A DNA stretch of 64,000 nucleotides from Ascaris suum (GCA_013433145.1 CM024175.1:4200516-4264515), one strand, 5' to 3'; positions 1 through 16,842 are shown, counted from the first letter of the stretch. The notes: generated from the sequence alone by a model not told the origin. Made by a program: numbers and translations.

Positions 1-352
1 TTGATAAATTTGCAAAAAGGTTCGTTTTAAAAGTTTATCGACTCTTATCTCGGCCTTCACACTTTGTCTTATTTACAAATGCATTAGAGCAATGTAATAA
101 ATTATAGTTTTATTGGTGATGTTGAAATACAACCTGTTGTACCATCACTGAAAGCGAAGTGCACCGCATTTCCGCCTTTTATTTGACTAATATGCTAAAA
201 AAGACTTATCGATGTAAAGAAACACTCGTAGAATTACAATTGTAGATTGTGAAGCGGTTGCATAAATGCTGTCAACTGAGCGATTTCGTAAATTGAGGAA
301 GAAATTTTTTGCACACACGTCTTAACCCACTTGCCTGAAAGCTCTCCGCATA

Positions 353-549
353 TTGGTGAAACGACACATGATATGGGGAAACCATCTATTAGGTTTCATC
401 ATCGCATCTCTTTGCTTCATGCTGGCTATTGTGGGCACAGTGAATGAGCGCTTCACTCAAACGGCTATAATGCTAGAGCAAACAGCGGTCGACTTGAAAA
501 AGATGCTTATATGGTTTTATTCTTCAACATTTCTACGTCGGACTAGAAA
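353..549 (+). CDS. possible membrane-anchor exon, unidentified
   Basis: An open frame ahead of the first TA array encodes a hydrophobic stretch ([18 protein letters not shown]) followed by a polar segment ([20 protein letters not shown]). One membrane segment near the N-terminus followed by a polar helix is seen in several nematode surface proteins, including cuticle collagens, but no Gly-X-Y repeat is visible and no family is claimed. The same frame runs on into the TA array only because (TA)n has no stop codon. No clear splice donor was found. It could easily be a chance frame. Confidence 0.14.
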
Positions 550-564
550 ATTTGTTCCTCTTAA

Positions 565-2513
<1,949 letters not shown>

Positions 2514-2867
2514 TCACATATTTGCGTTGGCGCTACTCCAATCTCCGACTATGTTGACCACCGTCCACAGTTGAGTTGTTTGGTTGTATGTGTAGTCGCT
2601 ATGTGTATGGAATGAAGTGAAGGTGGACAACAATTTGAATACATAATAGTTCCCCAAAAGTTCGCGAGAACTAGTATAAATGGAGGAAGAAAGAAGAAAA
2701 ATATCACTGTTAGGAGTTGGGTCTATGTCCGTGTTGTTGTTCGATGTCGACTGGGCCGCCGCTCGTTGCCGCTGTCTTCCGAAGTCCGCTCTGAGTTGAC
2801 GCGTGGGGTTCCTGATCCACCTTCGATCTGTCTGTTCATCCACTAGTGTCGATCCAACCACGATCAC
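2514..2867 (-). CDS. GC-rich coding-like block, unidentified
   Basis: From about 2700 to 2950 the DNA is markedly richer in G and C than its surroundings. The minus-strand frame there is open and hydrophilic (VVGSTLVDEQTDRRWIRNP, then an Arg/Gln-rich and an Asn-rich segment). Downstream of about 2700 the frame turns into low-quality sequence, so the real part is probably only the first 55-60 codons. It begins with GTG, so it is more likely an internal exon or a mobile-element fragment than a complete gene. An SL1-like sequence lies about 230 bp upstream on the same strand. No family was recognised. Confidence 0.22.
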   Translation of the reverse strand: MIVVGSTLVDEQTDRRWIRNPTRQLRADFGRQRQRAAAQSTSNNNTDIDPTPNSDIFLLSSSIYTSSRELLGNYYVFKLLSTFTSFHTHSDYTYNQTTQLWTVVNIVGDWSSANANM

Positions 2868-3096
2868 GGCTGGAGTCGACGGTCCCTATCACTGAGCTCC
2901 CGTCTGCTGCGACCAGCCTAGTTGTCGCGGTGCCCTAAATACTGACACTTTCCACTTGTCAATGAACACCTTTATCCTCTGACAGTTACCCAAGTATATA
3001 TTCTTGACGCTGAGGTAGTTCGTTCTACAAAACCAATATCAAATTCTGCTGTGCAAAGTCCTGCGCGCACCTTTCCACCGGTTTGTGAACAACACC

Positions 3097-3117
3097 CTCA
3101 AACTTGGGTAATAAACG
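3097..3117 (-). other. SL1 spliced-leader-like sequence
   Basis: Read on the minus strand this is the 22-nucleotide nematode SL1 leader with one A missing and the first G changed; the last 15 bases (TTACCCAAGTTTGAG) match exactly. SL1 is normally added to mRNA 5' ends by trans-splicing from a small RNA of about 100 nucleotides. The bases after GAG do not match the SL1 RNA donor region I know (GAG followed by GTAAAC), and no clear Sm site follows. An intact SL RNA gene is therefore unlikely. A decayed SL gene or a retrocopied trans-spliced transcript fits better. Confidence 0.6.
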
Positions 3118-3381
3118 ATTTAACATTTAATCACCAATGACACAGTGGGATGATAAATTACACCTGAAGAAACTCAAGTGATATTCTGTAATATTACAAC
3201 CCGATTAAAAGAAATGCTTATCTATCAGACATGTACTGAACAAGAAAGGGCAACAACGCCTCTAAGTCAAACCTTGGAGTCGCAACTCCGATCCAAGACA
3301 CTGTGTTACCGAAACTTTGGGTTCATTTATATAGCCCCATTGTTAGCACCTTCTGATAATTCTGGCCCCCCCCCCTTTTCT

Positions 3382-3830
3382 CCATAACATTGGCCAGTTA
3401 ACAACCCCAACCTTTGTTTGCCTTGACCCCGTCACTACCCACTCCTGCAAAACGTTCTGCAGCTTTAACTCAACACTCACTTTGTTTGTTCGATGCGCAT
3501 AACTTTCATGACGTTTTTATGGCACCCTTTTGTCTTTAAGCAGTTTGAATGCAAAGCCCCGACAGGCCGTCTTTGTGCCAATTTGTTTTACTCGCATATG
3601 CATTTCCCATTTTCTTGTTCATAACAATATCTGATGGCTAGCCAACAACCTCAGCCATTGTTCGCTTTCACTCCATCATTACCCACTGCTGCAAAACATT
3701 CTACAGCTTTAAATCAACTCTCACTTTGTTTACTCATTTGCGCATAACTTTTATGGCGCGCTTATCGCAGCTTTATGCTTTCATGTATTTTGAAGACAAA
3801 GCACTGGCACGCGATCTTTGTGCCATTTTC
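3382..3830. repeat. diverged tandem duplication, period about 244 bp
   Basis: Copy 1 (about 3382-3585) and copy 2 (about 3626-3830) align with a constant offset of 244-245 bases over about 200 bases, with many substitutions and few indels. Shared landmarks are ACCCACT.CTGCAAAAC, the TCACTTTGTTT block, GCGCATAACTTT and CTTTGTGCCA. In one plus frame both copies read PQPLFA.TPSLPT, and many differences there fall at third codon positions, which suggests an old duplicated exon. The frames are now broken by indels. Confidence 0.65.
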
Positions 3831-4382
3831 GGGCGCAGCGGCATCGACATCACGTTAAATATTTTTGTTCGTCAACGCAGAATCCGAATGCGGTTGCCTG
3901 CCTGGGGATTCGGCCAAGGGGCTACTGCCGAGAATGTGAATAGCAGCAGCCAAACCATAACGGAAACAGCTGGTGTGCAGTGATTTAATGCATAAAACAA
4001 ACTGTCGCGACAATTTCTTGTTTGAACAATTTCATTTTGACGTACATGTTTACCGATATGAAAATTCAAGCAACAGCAAAAGCTGAAGAGATGCAAACCA
4101 GCCAATGTTGTCGAAATATCCCCACACGATTTTCTGTGAAATATTCGTCCTGTGAATCTGAAATGAAAACATCCAAGATAATGGAGGCGTGTAGAACTAA
4201 GCAAAACAACAAGGAACTTTCGGATGTAGTCCCTTCTCGCAAATGCAAACCAATTAAATGACGTGGTGAAGTTGCCAATGCTCCGTTTACGAGCGAGTAA
4301 TCGACTTCGATATAGGCAGTCTTTCTAGCGTGTAGCAACTTGTTAAGTTTCTTCGCAATAAAGCAAACTCACCTTCGCGCAG

Positions 4383-4495
4383 ATGAACTCAGGTACGTTT
4401 CACTTCAAACCGCTCATTTGTGATGTATTTTTGCAGGTTTCATCCTGATATTATACATAGCAGGCAGTTTATTGTCGACAACAGAGGATTCAAAA
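4383..4495 (+). CDS. 5' part of a predicted secreted protein (two exons)
   Basis: Exon 1 (4383-4392) starts with ATG directly after an acceptor-like TTCGCGCAG. A 44-base intron (4393-4436) has a GTACGT donor and a TATTTTTGCAG acceptor. Exon 2 (4437-4495) ends in AAA before a GTGAGG donor. The spliced 23 codons read MNSGFILILYIAGSLLSTTE, then DSK, a plausible signal peptide. The upstream acceptor could be a trans-splice site. Downstream exons are unclear: frames after 4550 or 4721 are possible but none is convincing. A minus-strand gene model lies just beyond it. Confidence 0.38.
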
Positions 4496-4673
4496 GTGAG
4501 GACACATTGTGCTGTTTACCATCGCAACTCTTCACGTTTCTTTTGTTAGATTTACGAATTTTTTGCAGTTGCTCTAATGCTGCATTGCATAGATTTCGTC
4601 ATTTGCGCTCTTCTAAGAACATGAAGGCATTTCATGAGGTTGACTACTATTCTTCATGAGAACGTGAAAGTTT

Positions 4674-8671
<3,998 letters not shown>

Positions 8672-9214
8672 TCCATAGCTCTTTTTTGGTTGCCGAGAAA
8701 ATCGAATGTACGCTACTTGGTTGTAAAAGTCCCACATATATCCAGGCTCAGAGCCCAGAAGACAATTTCGCAGACAGTGGAACGAAGGGGGTGATTGGCA
8801 TTTTCCGATAATTGCATCAAGTGGTTTGAACGGTTAGCTGCTTTCCTTTTGAAAGGACATCACAGCAGTGAAAAAAAATTGAGTATGACTTGCCAACGAC
8901 CATGCGAACCCTTAACAATGCGTAAGAATGTACAGTCCGTCTGAAACTCCGTATTATTTGGAAGTAAGTGAGCAATATCTTTTATTATTCGCATGTGTGA
9001 AGAATCGCTCTTAGGGTACCCTTGCTAACATTGATAACAGCTTGAGCGCATGTCGTTAAAAATTCCTTGATATGCTTTCCCATTAGTTCAGTTTTACAAT
9101 GAGTTCATAGAATGGAAGACTGAAGTGTTTTTTTGATCGGCTAGCTACACTTATAATTTTTTTTCACTGAAAGTAAGATGCGAGAACATCATATAAGTAG
9201 ACGTAGTGAGATTC

Positions 9215-9254
9215 TTCTAACAGAAGCGGCGACGCTTAGCTGCTTCTGTTAGAA
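9215..9254. repeat. perfect 13-bp inverted repeat (hairpin)
   Basis: The arms TTCTAACAGAAGC (9215-9227) and GCTTCTGTTAGAA (9242-9254) are exact reverse complements around a 14-base loop. The loop contains GACGC. It could be an RNA hairpin or a relic of a small inverted-repeat element; no T-run or target duplication was noted. Confidence 0.75.
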
Positions 9255-10176
9255 CTTCCTCAATGTTTCATCTAAGCAGAAGAATCCTCAGCTGTTTCCA
9301 CCGTCGTTAATCAAACATTGTCCATTTAGGTGTTTCATTTTTTTTTTTTGCTTATTTGCTCACATTTAGCTGTCCCTTTATTTGCGATTTATTTATTCAC
9401 TTTATGAATAGATTCACTACCCTCTTGTAATTGTTTCTTATAATAGAACAGAAGCATTTCAGGAAGAAGAAATCTTTCCTCTTGGCGTTAGGCAATAGTA
9501 TTGCAATGCGATTGTGCTTGTCGTTGTTGTTATAAACACAGTTGGTGAATACATCGAGTCAACGCCGCATTGCATGATTTGGAACGCTAGTAATTACCTC
9601 CATTGAATAAAAGTGCGAATAATAGCGAGCAAATGCGGTATTTCAACAAAGTTGTTTTAATTCATCTTGTTTAGCTCGTTGATCACGAAATGAACTCAAA
9701 CATCTCTCGCTCACTCATGACGAGCACATAGCTTTTTGCTTACTTTGTCCCTCGCCATACAATATTTATAATGAATGGAAGTCGCGATCTCGAACGACAT
9801 AAGACGTTTTCAAACATTTTTCTTTGAAAATGAAATTCGTTGACGTTGACGATATTTTCCTGCCACTGCTACGCCCCATCTCGTATAGTGAAACTTCAGT
9901 GTTGAAGTTGAACATAATAAGGCGGACTTTACTTCACAAGAAAAACACAGTGATGTGAGGCATAGTGATGTTATGGTCCATGCGCTACGGTGTCTTTGCA
10001 TGCGTTGCCAGTGTGGTACGTTGTAACATGTGGGTTCTCACGTGACGTATGCCCTGAGCTGCATAATTTGGTTTTGTTTTTGCTGAGAACCTTAGCGTCT
10101 CTTTTATAACCAGAAATCGTTCTATTATATGCATCTGGGAAAACGATATTCCACTGGACAGACAGCATAATTTCTG

Positions 10177-10467
10177 CTAATATATCGCATATATTGCCTT
10201 CCGTAGAACAACAAAACACTTTGAAACATCGTCCATCAGGGTTTCTTGACTTCGATGCACAGTGCTAACGGTCCCCATCTTGTGCTTTGTTCCTGAAAAC
10301 TTGCTGCTTTCAACTCGGATTCGTATCATCGGTCGTCTTGTGTAAGGGTGGCTAGAGCCTAGTACTTCTTCGTGAGCCTTTTTAACATGCATATGATATC
10401 TGTCTGTGAAAAAGCTGCCCTCTCCAAAAACATTTAAAGAAGTTCCTAGAAATTTCAGCATTACCAT
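10177..10467 (-). CDS. open frame of 96 codons, unidentified
   Basis: The frame starts with ATG at 10467 and encodes a hydrophilic, basic protein (DRYHMHVKKAHEEVLG, then RRPMIRIRVESSKFSGTKHK). A second overlapping minus frame continues to 9971 after a good acceptor (TCGTTTTCCCAG) at about 10141. The region may therefore be two exons of one gene, or one gene with a frameshift. No homologue was recognised and chance is not excluded. Confidence 0.27.
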   Translation of the reverse strand: MVMLKFLGTSLNVFGEGSFFTDRYHMHVKKAHEEVLGSSHPYTRRPMIRIRVESSKFSGTKHKMGTVSTVHRSQETLMDDVSKCFVVLRKAIYAIY

Positions 10468-10731
10468 TGATAGTTTTTGTCGTATACACGTTTACTTCTT
10501 GCAAGCGTTCATGCTGTTACTACTTAGCATACCTAGCAATCCGTGTATGCGTGTATGCGTTCTCGAGTATTAGATCGCATGAAAGCACTCTTATTGGCCA
10601 ACGTGAGACGGAAACGCTTGAAACTCCTCATCTAAAAGCAAACTATTTTCTCATTTACGCTCTGAACTTTTTACGAAAATTAGCGACATTCTTCGGATTC
10701 CTCATATGCTTTTTATCACTTTTCACCTCAG

Positions 10732-11101
10732 AAATCCGATATTTATTGATCAATACTTTCACCAACAACCAAAAATTAGCGCAGAAATAGCGTGTACTTT
10801 ACTTCTGCGGCAACAGCACTATGCAAAAAAAGTTGTGCTGGAAAAAGAACGAACCATGAGTATTGTGGTCGCATTCGACGAAGGCTTCTTTGGAATATCA
10901 CATTATGCTGTTTGCGTATTCTACAGCGATTTTCATCTTTCAAGACGCTCAACTGGTCTGCTCTTCACGCCTCATACAAATTGCTTAACGATCATTGAAA
11001 GTGGGACGAACTGCAACGGAAGAAATAAGATAAAGTGCGTTTCTAATGGTACATACGAGATTGTGTTCTCGCCAATAAACCTAATACATTTCAAAAATTG
11101 A
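10732..11101 (+). CDS. candidate exon, unidentified
   Basis: A pyrimidine-rich acceptor (TTTTCACCTCAG) at 10720-10731 precedes 123 open codons. The protein-like text includes KISAEIACTLLLRQQHYAKK and SIVVAFDEGFFGISHYAVCV, and the frame stops at 11101. The coding strand is inferred from the acceptor and the balanced composition. It may be a terminal exon. No domain was recognised. Confidence 0.27.
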
Positions 11102-11125
11102 CTCCGGTCGTCTGAAAAAAAAGGA

Positions 11126-11278
11126 ATGAGCAGCAGTGACTATATGTTCTCTTTCTCCGCTGAAAATTTGGGAGCTAGAATTGTTGCATCAGGCCAACAT
11201 ATGGTGGAATTGAATGCTCAAGAGTACAACGATATTGAAATTAATGAGCACTTGTCAGAGTCGCAACGTTTCCTTTAA
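11126..11278 (+). CDS. short acidic open frame, 50 codons
   Basis: ATG at 11126 opens 50 codons (MSSSDYMFSFSAENLGARIV, then an acidic tail ELNAQEYNDIEINEHLSESQ). It lies 25 bases after the stop of the preceding candidate exon in another frame, so the two may be parts of one decayed gene. The composition is protein-like but the length is too short to be decisive. Confidence 0.25.
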   Translation: MSSSDYMFSFSAENLGARIVASGQHMVELNAQEYNDIEINEHLSESQRFL

Positions 11279-12066
11279 ATCACATAATCCAGATGTTAAA
11301 AATGCAGATGATTATTTTAATTGGCATCTTCATTTTCCATATGTCATTTACATGCCTTCTCAGGGTCTTTTTTTTGCCTCAAGAGTAAGACACGGCTATT
11401 AATATTGAATTGTTGTGCAGATGAAAACTTAATTCCGATCAATACAAATGAGCAATGAATCGTCAATCAATTTCCCAGGAGGTTTCAATTGTCTATTTGT
11501 CAGCATTCTTGTCAAATTACACCTTTCACGTGCATGCGACACCTCAGTCTAAAGGATTGTTTTAGGTTGTTGATGTCGTTTATAATCGCTCAACCTGCAC
11601 GCTGTGCAAATTTAATGTCACACTTCTTCTTTGAAAAACTCATGAACTATGGAGGAAGTAAGCAAACCGAATTTTTCGCTGAAGAATTACTGAACAATAA
11701 CCTTAACCAACAGTGTTTCCTGCGAGGCCAACCGTGTAGCGAATAATGATGGGTCAATTAGATATGTTCAAATATAACAGCTCCATTCTTATGCACAACA
11801 ACTGATGCTGCAGTGAACAGTTTTGTGCACGTTTGCCTTACAGGTATGGACAAATTACCGATTTCATCTGTCAGTTTCTTTCTTCTGCCAAATGTGTAGC
11901 ATTTTACGTATTTCAACCAATGGATCCTTATCATTCATATTTTCCCGAGTTTCTCACCTTCCAATTTTGCTTTAAAACTTTCGTTTACGAAATCCACTTC
12001 TGCCAGGCAAACATTCCGTTCTAAGATTCACAACGACGGTCTCCTAGAACACCGTGTTTTTTCCAG

Positions 12067-12223
12067 TATTCTGATTCTGTCACACAATTGGCTAGTGAAG
12101 CACTGGAAAAAACTGATTGTTGCATCTATTCAGTTGTGGACCTTCGAACAAATTAGACTGCCACTAAAGTTGTTCAGTAAGGAAAATAAACACGGAGATG
12201 CTGAAAGTGCAGTCAGATCATGA
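12067..12223 (+). CDS. candidate terminal exon, unidentified
   Basis: A strong acceptor (TTTTTTCCAG) ends at 12066. Two frames are open after it. One reads SVTQLASEALEKTDCCIY and stops early; the other, used here, runs 52 codons to a TGA (LVKHWKKLIVASIQLWTFEQ). An upstream acceptor at 11834-11844 with open sequence behind it suggests an earlier exon. The correct phase cannot be chosen without transcript data. Confidence 0.22.
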
Positions 12224-12393
12224 GACAGTTTCTTCCCTTCAAAGGTGGCCATCCAAACCAGAATTGATATCATCATCAAATCTCGCAAATAAAGGTTTTT
12301 AGGATGATAGGGTGCAATATGACTTTCCTAAGGTTTTTCCAAATTTGGCAGTCAAAATTTTCCGAGGATACAAAAGTAGAGGATGATGCTGAT

Positions 12394-12425
12394 TTAAAAG
12401 TCTGGTATTTTAAAAGTCTGGTATT
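12394..12425. repeat. 16-bp direct tandem duplication
   Basis: TTAAAAGTCTGGTATT occurs twice in exact tandem. It is probably a replication slippage product. Confidence 0.9.
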
Positions 12426-12682
12426 TTATCTCGTCGGCGAAGTGAAACTAAGCCAAAGCAAGGATTTCCTCAAAGTTTTGAAATCCTCACAGCACAAGTT
12501 TTTTCCCAGTATGCCAGGGAGCTGGCAAGTCTGCATGCACACAGCCTGAATCGGCAGTTCACCTTTCCTTATAGTGCCATCAAATAGCACAATTTCTGCA
12601 GACACCGCAAAGGTCTTTTACTTTAGTCAAATAGACTGTCAGCATTAATAATCCCGAAAATATTCGTTGATGCGACCGACTG

Positions 12683-12895
12683 TTAAACGCGACATGACTG
12701 GTTGTGAGACACACATGAAATTACAGGCATTTTTAGAGGCAAGCAATCTTCATAACGTTGACGGAGCTCTCCGTAGGCGTCTGTCTTCACATGTGCACTT
12801 CTGGCTTCAGTCGTCATCGTCCACACTATATGGGTGCACTGACCGATATTTGTGAAGTCCGTCGACACACCTACCTGAATGTGTGTAATGCCCAC
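12683..12895 (-). CDS. weakly CAP-domain-like (SCP/TAPS) fragment
   Basis: The frame follows an acceptor-like CACACATTCAG and reads VGVSTDFTNIGQCTHIVW. This resembles the CAP/SCP signature G-H-[FYW]-T-Q-[LIVM]-V-W found in secreted hookworm ASP proteins, including a Thr three residues after the Trp. Three signature positions deviate (Gln, Cys and His at conserved sites), and the following Gly-Cys of the family is absent. If related, this is a decayed or highly diverged fragment. A chance match cannot be excluded. The plus strand is also open here. Confidence 0.25.
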   Translation of the reverse strand: MGITHIQVGVSTDFTNIGQCTHIVWTMTTEARSAHVKTDAYGELRQRYEDCLPLKMPVISCVSHNQSCRV

Positions 12896-14271
12896 ATATA
12901 TTCTGTGCTACTGCACTTGTAATCATATGATGCTTTAGCCGCGCCCTTGTTGTCCCTTTCTAGTATTTCCGACGTCTTCTTGTGTCAGCCAGTTCCGTAT
13001 TTTTGACTTCTCTTGGTTTAATTTCCAGCATGGTGGTTGAATCAAATGCATATGGCAGCAATCTTTATCGCAGCAACTGTTTTTTTTTTTTTTCAACGCA
13101 TTGTGCTGGCAAAGCACTGAAACTGCTCGTAATACATCGAAAAAAAAAGAAGACGAAAGGACATTGCAGAAAGCCGTTGTTGACGGCAAAGCGCAAATTC
13201 AACTGAATACCAAAATTCACGTTATCGGTAGGGGGACATTAGAAAAAGGGTATCTGCTTTTAGCATGTGGTAATGGTTTGCCAGGTGAACAGTTGCAAAT
13301 AGTCATATGTATCAGCTACTTGCCATTTCTTTGATACCGAAAAATGAAAAAACAGCTGCGCTACTCGTTCTTCGCAGCATTTGCATCCATTCATTATTAC
13401 GTGATGTTCAATCGGGTGCACCTTTCTAGTTCTCCTCGAAGTTATGAAGTTAAGCAGCTAATAACACATTCAGCTGCTTATATGCCAACAGGTCCGCATC
13501 TTTCTCACCTAAATGTGCGCGTACCAATGTTTGAATTTGTCAACGACCGCTCGAACAAATATATAGAAACATATCTTCTAATGCTTCCTACTAACGAATC
13601 ACTCTCAGTTTTTCAGCGATATGCGAGGTGTTAGCTTTCAGCTGGATTCTGCTGACACAGGCCTAAATATATCCGCGTTGCATCTAACAAATCAGTGAAT
13701 TCTGCTGAGTTCATTGAATTCCCCGCATTGCGCAAATTTAGTTTACTTGAAAGGTTATTGAAGCATGTTTCCTCGACTTCTTCTAGAGCTGTTGAATAGA
13801 GGCTTCAGGACAACGAAGCTGATAAGTGTGCGAGAAACTCGCGCATTTGAACTCACTCTTTTCAAGTTCTTCCTTGCCAATTTATTTAAGTTCTCTTCAC
13901 TTGGAACGTCATGACAGCAAAATATTTCAGAAAATTGTGAGCAGTAGTTAGTGGAGACTATCGGAAAAGCTTACACACTTTCTCATCGACAACTACTCAT
14001 GTGCTACCTATCATGACAAGTTCTAAAGCTCAAAAACCGAATTACCGCAACGTTCTCTGAACTCATTCGAGAACTTTAAAGGACGGAACGTTGGAAACTG
14101 GATAATATCTCAGAGGTTCTACGTTGATTTCATCAATGCATCTATAAATACCGTAGGATTGAAGATTGAGCTGTGCTCAAAACTGACACAGATGATAAGG
14201 AAGCAAAAAAAGAAAGCATATCCTGAGCACATGTATGCTTTATTTACATACCGCACAACAATCAATTGCAG
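12896..14271. other. stretch without a supported gene
   Basis: It holds an (T)n-rich segment near 13080, an A-rich segment near 13140, and short frames on both strands without splice support. Confidence 0.45.
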
Positions 14272-14435
14272 TCTTCATATACGTGCTACATATGGCTTTC
14301 AAAGAGACGGCTGAGCCCACACAGAGTGAAGAGGGTGTGACAAGACACATGCATGATTTTCCCAGAGAAAAGAATGTTGACTCGTCAATGGAAAAGAATC
14401 GTTTGAGTCTTCAGGACAATTGCTACTTCCGATAG
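14272..14435 (+). CDS. candidate terminal exon, hydrophilic
   Basis: After an acceptor-like CAATTGCAG the frame reads a short hydrophobic start, then MAFKETAEPTQSEEGVTRHM, and continues hydrophilic to a TAG. It could alternatively begin at ATG 14292 as a 47-residue peptide. No domain was recognised. Confidence 0.24.
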
Positions 14436-15992
14436 GTGCAAGAAGACTCTACCAAATTTAGATGAGGAGGCACTTTTCATAGCTTGTGGATATAGTTGAT
14501 ACATAATGAGCATGTTGCGGTTGGAAAGATGCGCTAAAAAAGATTTTGAGGTTTTCAATACGGCTACATAATTTGCCACTTGATCGGATATAAGACTCCT
14601 TTATTGATTCACATGCGCTGCAAACGGTTTTTTTTCTAAGAAAAGTCGATTCTGTTTATATTTGAAAAATTAAAATAGAGGTCAAAGGTGATTGACAAAT
14701 CATTGAGAGAACATAATCATCTCTGACAAATAATCATTGAGAGAACATGGTCGGTTATGGATGAGTCGAAGATGAATTAGGTAGGCGCAATGCACTTAAC
14801 TTTCATCTAATTGCTAGCGTAATGGTCATCTCCCTATTAGAAGGCTATCATCGATTAACGACTTTGAAAACTTTATCTGATGATTCCAAATCGTTTGCAA
14901 CGAATACTGATGCATACATTTCCAAAAGAAAAGGAAGCGAAATATTTCAAGTCACCCCGCAAAGTGCAACAATTCTAAGCGTATCATCTATGTTTTAGTT
15001 GTGCTAAGTTCCAAAGTTTCATAGCGCATATGTTGTAGATATTTCAGATTTCTCATTCTTGATAGTTTGTTTTTTAAGGACACTTGTTCCACTTCTCTCC
15101 CCTCCCTCCCCCCCCCCCCCCCTGCTATTCTCGTTTCTTGTAGAAAACTCATTTTGATGCAATTAAATTGAGTTTTTCATGGCTGATCCTTTATTTTGCA
15201 GCAGAAAATTCCTCTATAAGGAATAAATGATAATATTTTATTGCGAGAAAACTTCTAACATGTCGCACCACTCAGTCTGCAGATCTCTACTATCAAGAGC
15301 TTTGTTCATTGCAACAGTATGAGACCTAATCGAACATATTCATGAGGCAGCAGATGAATGTGATATATCCGGATTCATTTTTTGAATGATCGTTGATCGA
15401 GCACAGATACAAAAGCCATATTTTATAAACGAGCGAAGCAGCCCATGAATGGACTATCGGTCGCTGGCATGCGGGCGAACTAATGAGTGTATGTGCAAGA
15501 AATAATGGGACTTTGCCATACTTTCCTATCCACAAGTAGTTGAATACCGGTGATCATTCATCGAACCATAACAAACCACATGTCCGAGAATTTCTTGGAT
15601 GAATATATGAGAAAGGTCAAATTTATGAATGCATAAGTTACATGAATTAGCGTCCAAAAAATACATAAATATTCCTGAATATACACACAGATTTCAGTGA
15701 TATCACCTGAATAGCAAAGAAGGCGAAAGGTGATGCCAAATCTTGTCACTGGATTCTTGCTGTCAGGCAGCGTTCTAATTTCTGACTACCGCAACCCAGC
15801 TTCTCAGCAGTTTCGTCCCGGAAAATTTCCGCCATTCTCTATTTCTGCTCTTTTTTTGTGAAGTGGATTTAACATTTTAGTCGGGCATGTGTGCCGACTT
15901 TAATCAAAGCAGTACAATGTGCAAGATTGGTGATACTGATATGAAATTTGAATTTTTTCGTCAATGTCAGCAGAAGCGATGCAATATAAATA

Positions 15993-16419
15993 ATGAACCA
16001 GCGGAGCAGTTTTTGCGAGAAAATTTCACCATTAGTTGCGATAATGAATAATTTTTACGTGAAAGTTGTTGTGCTCTCCCACCTAAATCAAATATCCGAT
16101 TTGCCTGCCAATTGCGTGCAGTTGATATGCGGCATTTATTTGTATAGTGGAGCACATTCTGTTCACGGTTATCTTCAATCGCTGCATCATTTGGGTTTCG
16201 AGGTAGCACAATGACCATCGGCGGTTGAAGGTGAATGTTCGTGTAATTTCCACTGCATGTCTCTACTTTCATCTTATCGAACGTTTCCCATCACTGTCAT
16301 TGACTTTTTGCTGCATTTCACAGCCACAGCAGTGTGCTCGGATTCAAGTAAAGGAAAATGGGCATGCAGATGATAATGTCGACGACCTTTCGGTCAATAT
16401 TTCTAAGTTTTCTTCCTGA
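15993..16419 (+). CDS. two-exon gene model, 101 codons, unidentified
   Basis: The first exon runs from ATG 15993 to 16202 (70 codons, ending LQSLHHLGFE) and stops at GAG before GTAGCA. The second exon (16324-16419) follows a good acceptor (TGCATTTCACAG) in the same phase and encodes PQQCARIQVKENGHADDNVD before its stop. The second exon is the stronger part. The minus strand of the first exon is also open for 101 codons (15967-16272), so the strand of exon 1 is not certain. Confidence 0.3.
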
Positions 16420-16563
16420 AATTCGCCTATCCGCCACGAGCCCGAATTTGTTTCTTACGGCGTAATCTCTCGAAGCAAAGCGCAACACCACTTTTCGTGT
16501 ATGAGATTTGATCTCATAGCAATTGCCTCTAGCGAATTGCTGTCAGGCCTATAGTTTCCCCTG

Positions 16564-16842
16564 CTATGGCTTTCTCCATTTCTTATCAATATATTTCTTC
16601 GAATTATGCCTTTCATGCCTGATAAAAGCGATTGCTTGCTTCGCCACCGGTTTAAATTGCTCCTTAATCATTTCATTCTTTTCTTCTTTCCATGCATTTC
16701 GAAGAGCTTTGTCGTGATCTCTAGAATTTAGGGCTTTGATGCATTTCGTACGCGAAATAACGTCACGAACGGCGATATCGCCCGCGTTCACCACGGGCAC
16801 AGGCATTAAACTGCTGCAACTGTGATTCTTATGTATATTCAT
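16564..16842 (-). CDS. open frame of 92 codons, basic protein
   Basis: The frame starts with ATG at 16842. It encodes VVNAGDIAVRDVISRTKCIK, then a lysine- and glutamate-rich, probably helical region (NAWKEEKNEMIKEQFKPVAK) and a basic tail. An internal acceptor (CACAGTTGCAG) near 16813 could instead mark an exon start. The composition is among the most protein-like in the window. No family was recognised. Confidence 0.32.
   Translation of the reverse strand: MNIHKNHSCSSLMPVPVVNAGDIAVRDVISRTKCIKALNSRDHDKALRNAWKEEKNEMIKEQFKPVAKQAIAFIRHERHNSKKYIDKKWRKP

Noticed and set aside
3011..3032. let-7-like seed TGAGGTAGTT on the plus strand
   Set aside because: Only the seed matches. The surrounding sequence does not fold into a precursor hairpin with a complementary arm, so it is most likely chance.
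15967..16272. 101-codon minus frame opposite the first exon of the 15993-16419 model
   Set aside because: It is protein-like, but the plus-strand acceptor and second exon favour the plus strand. It was kept only as a caution in that entry.
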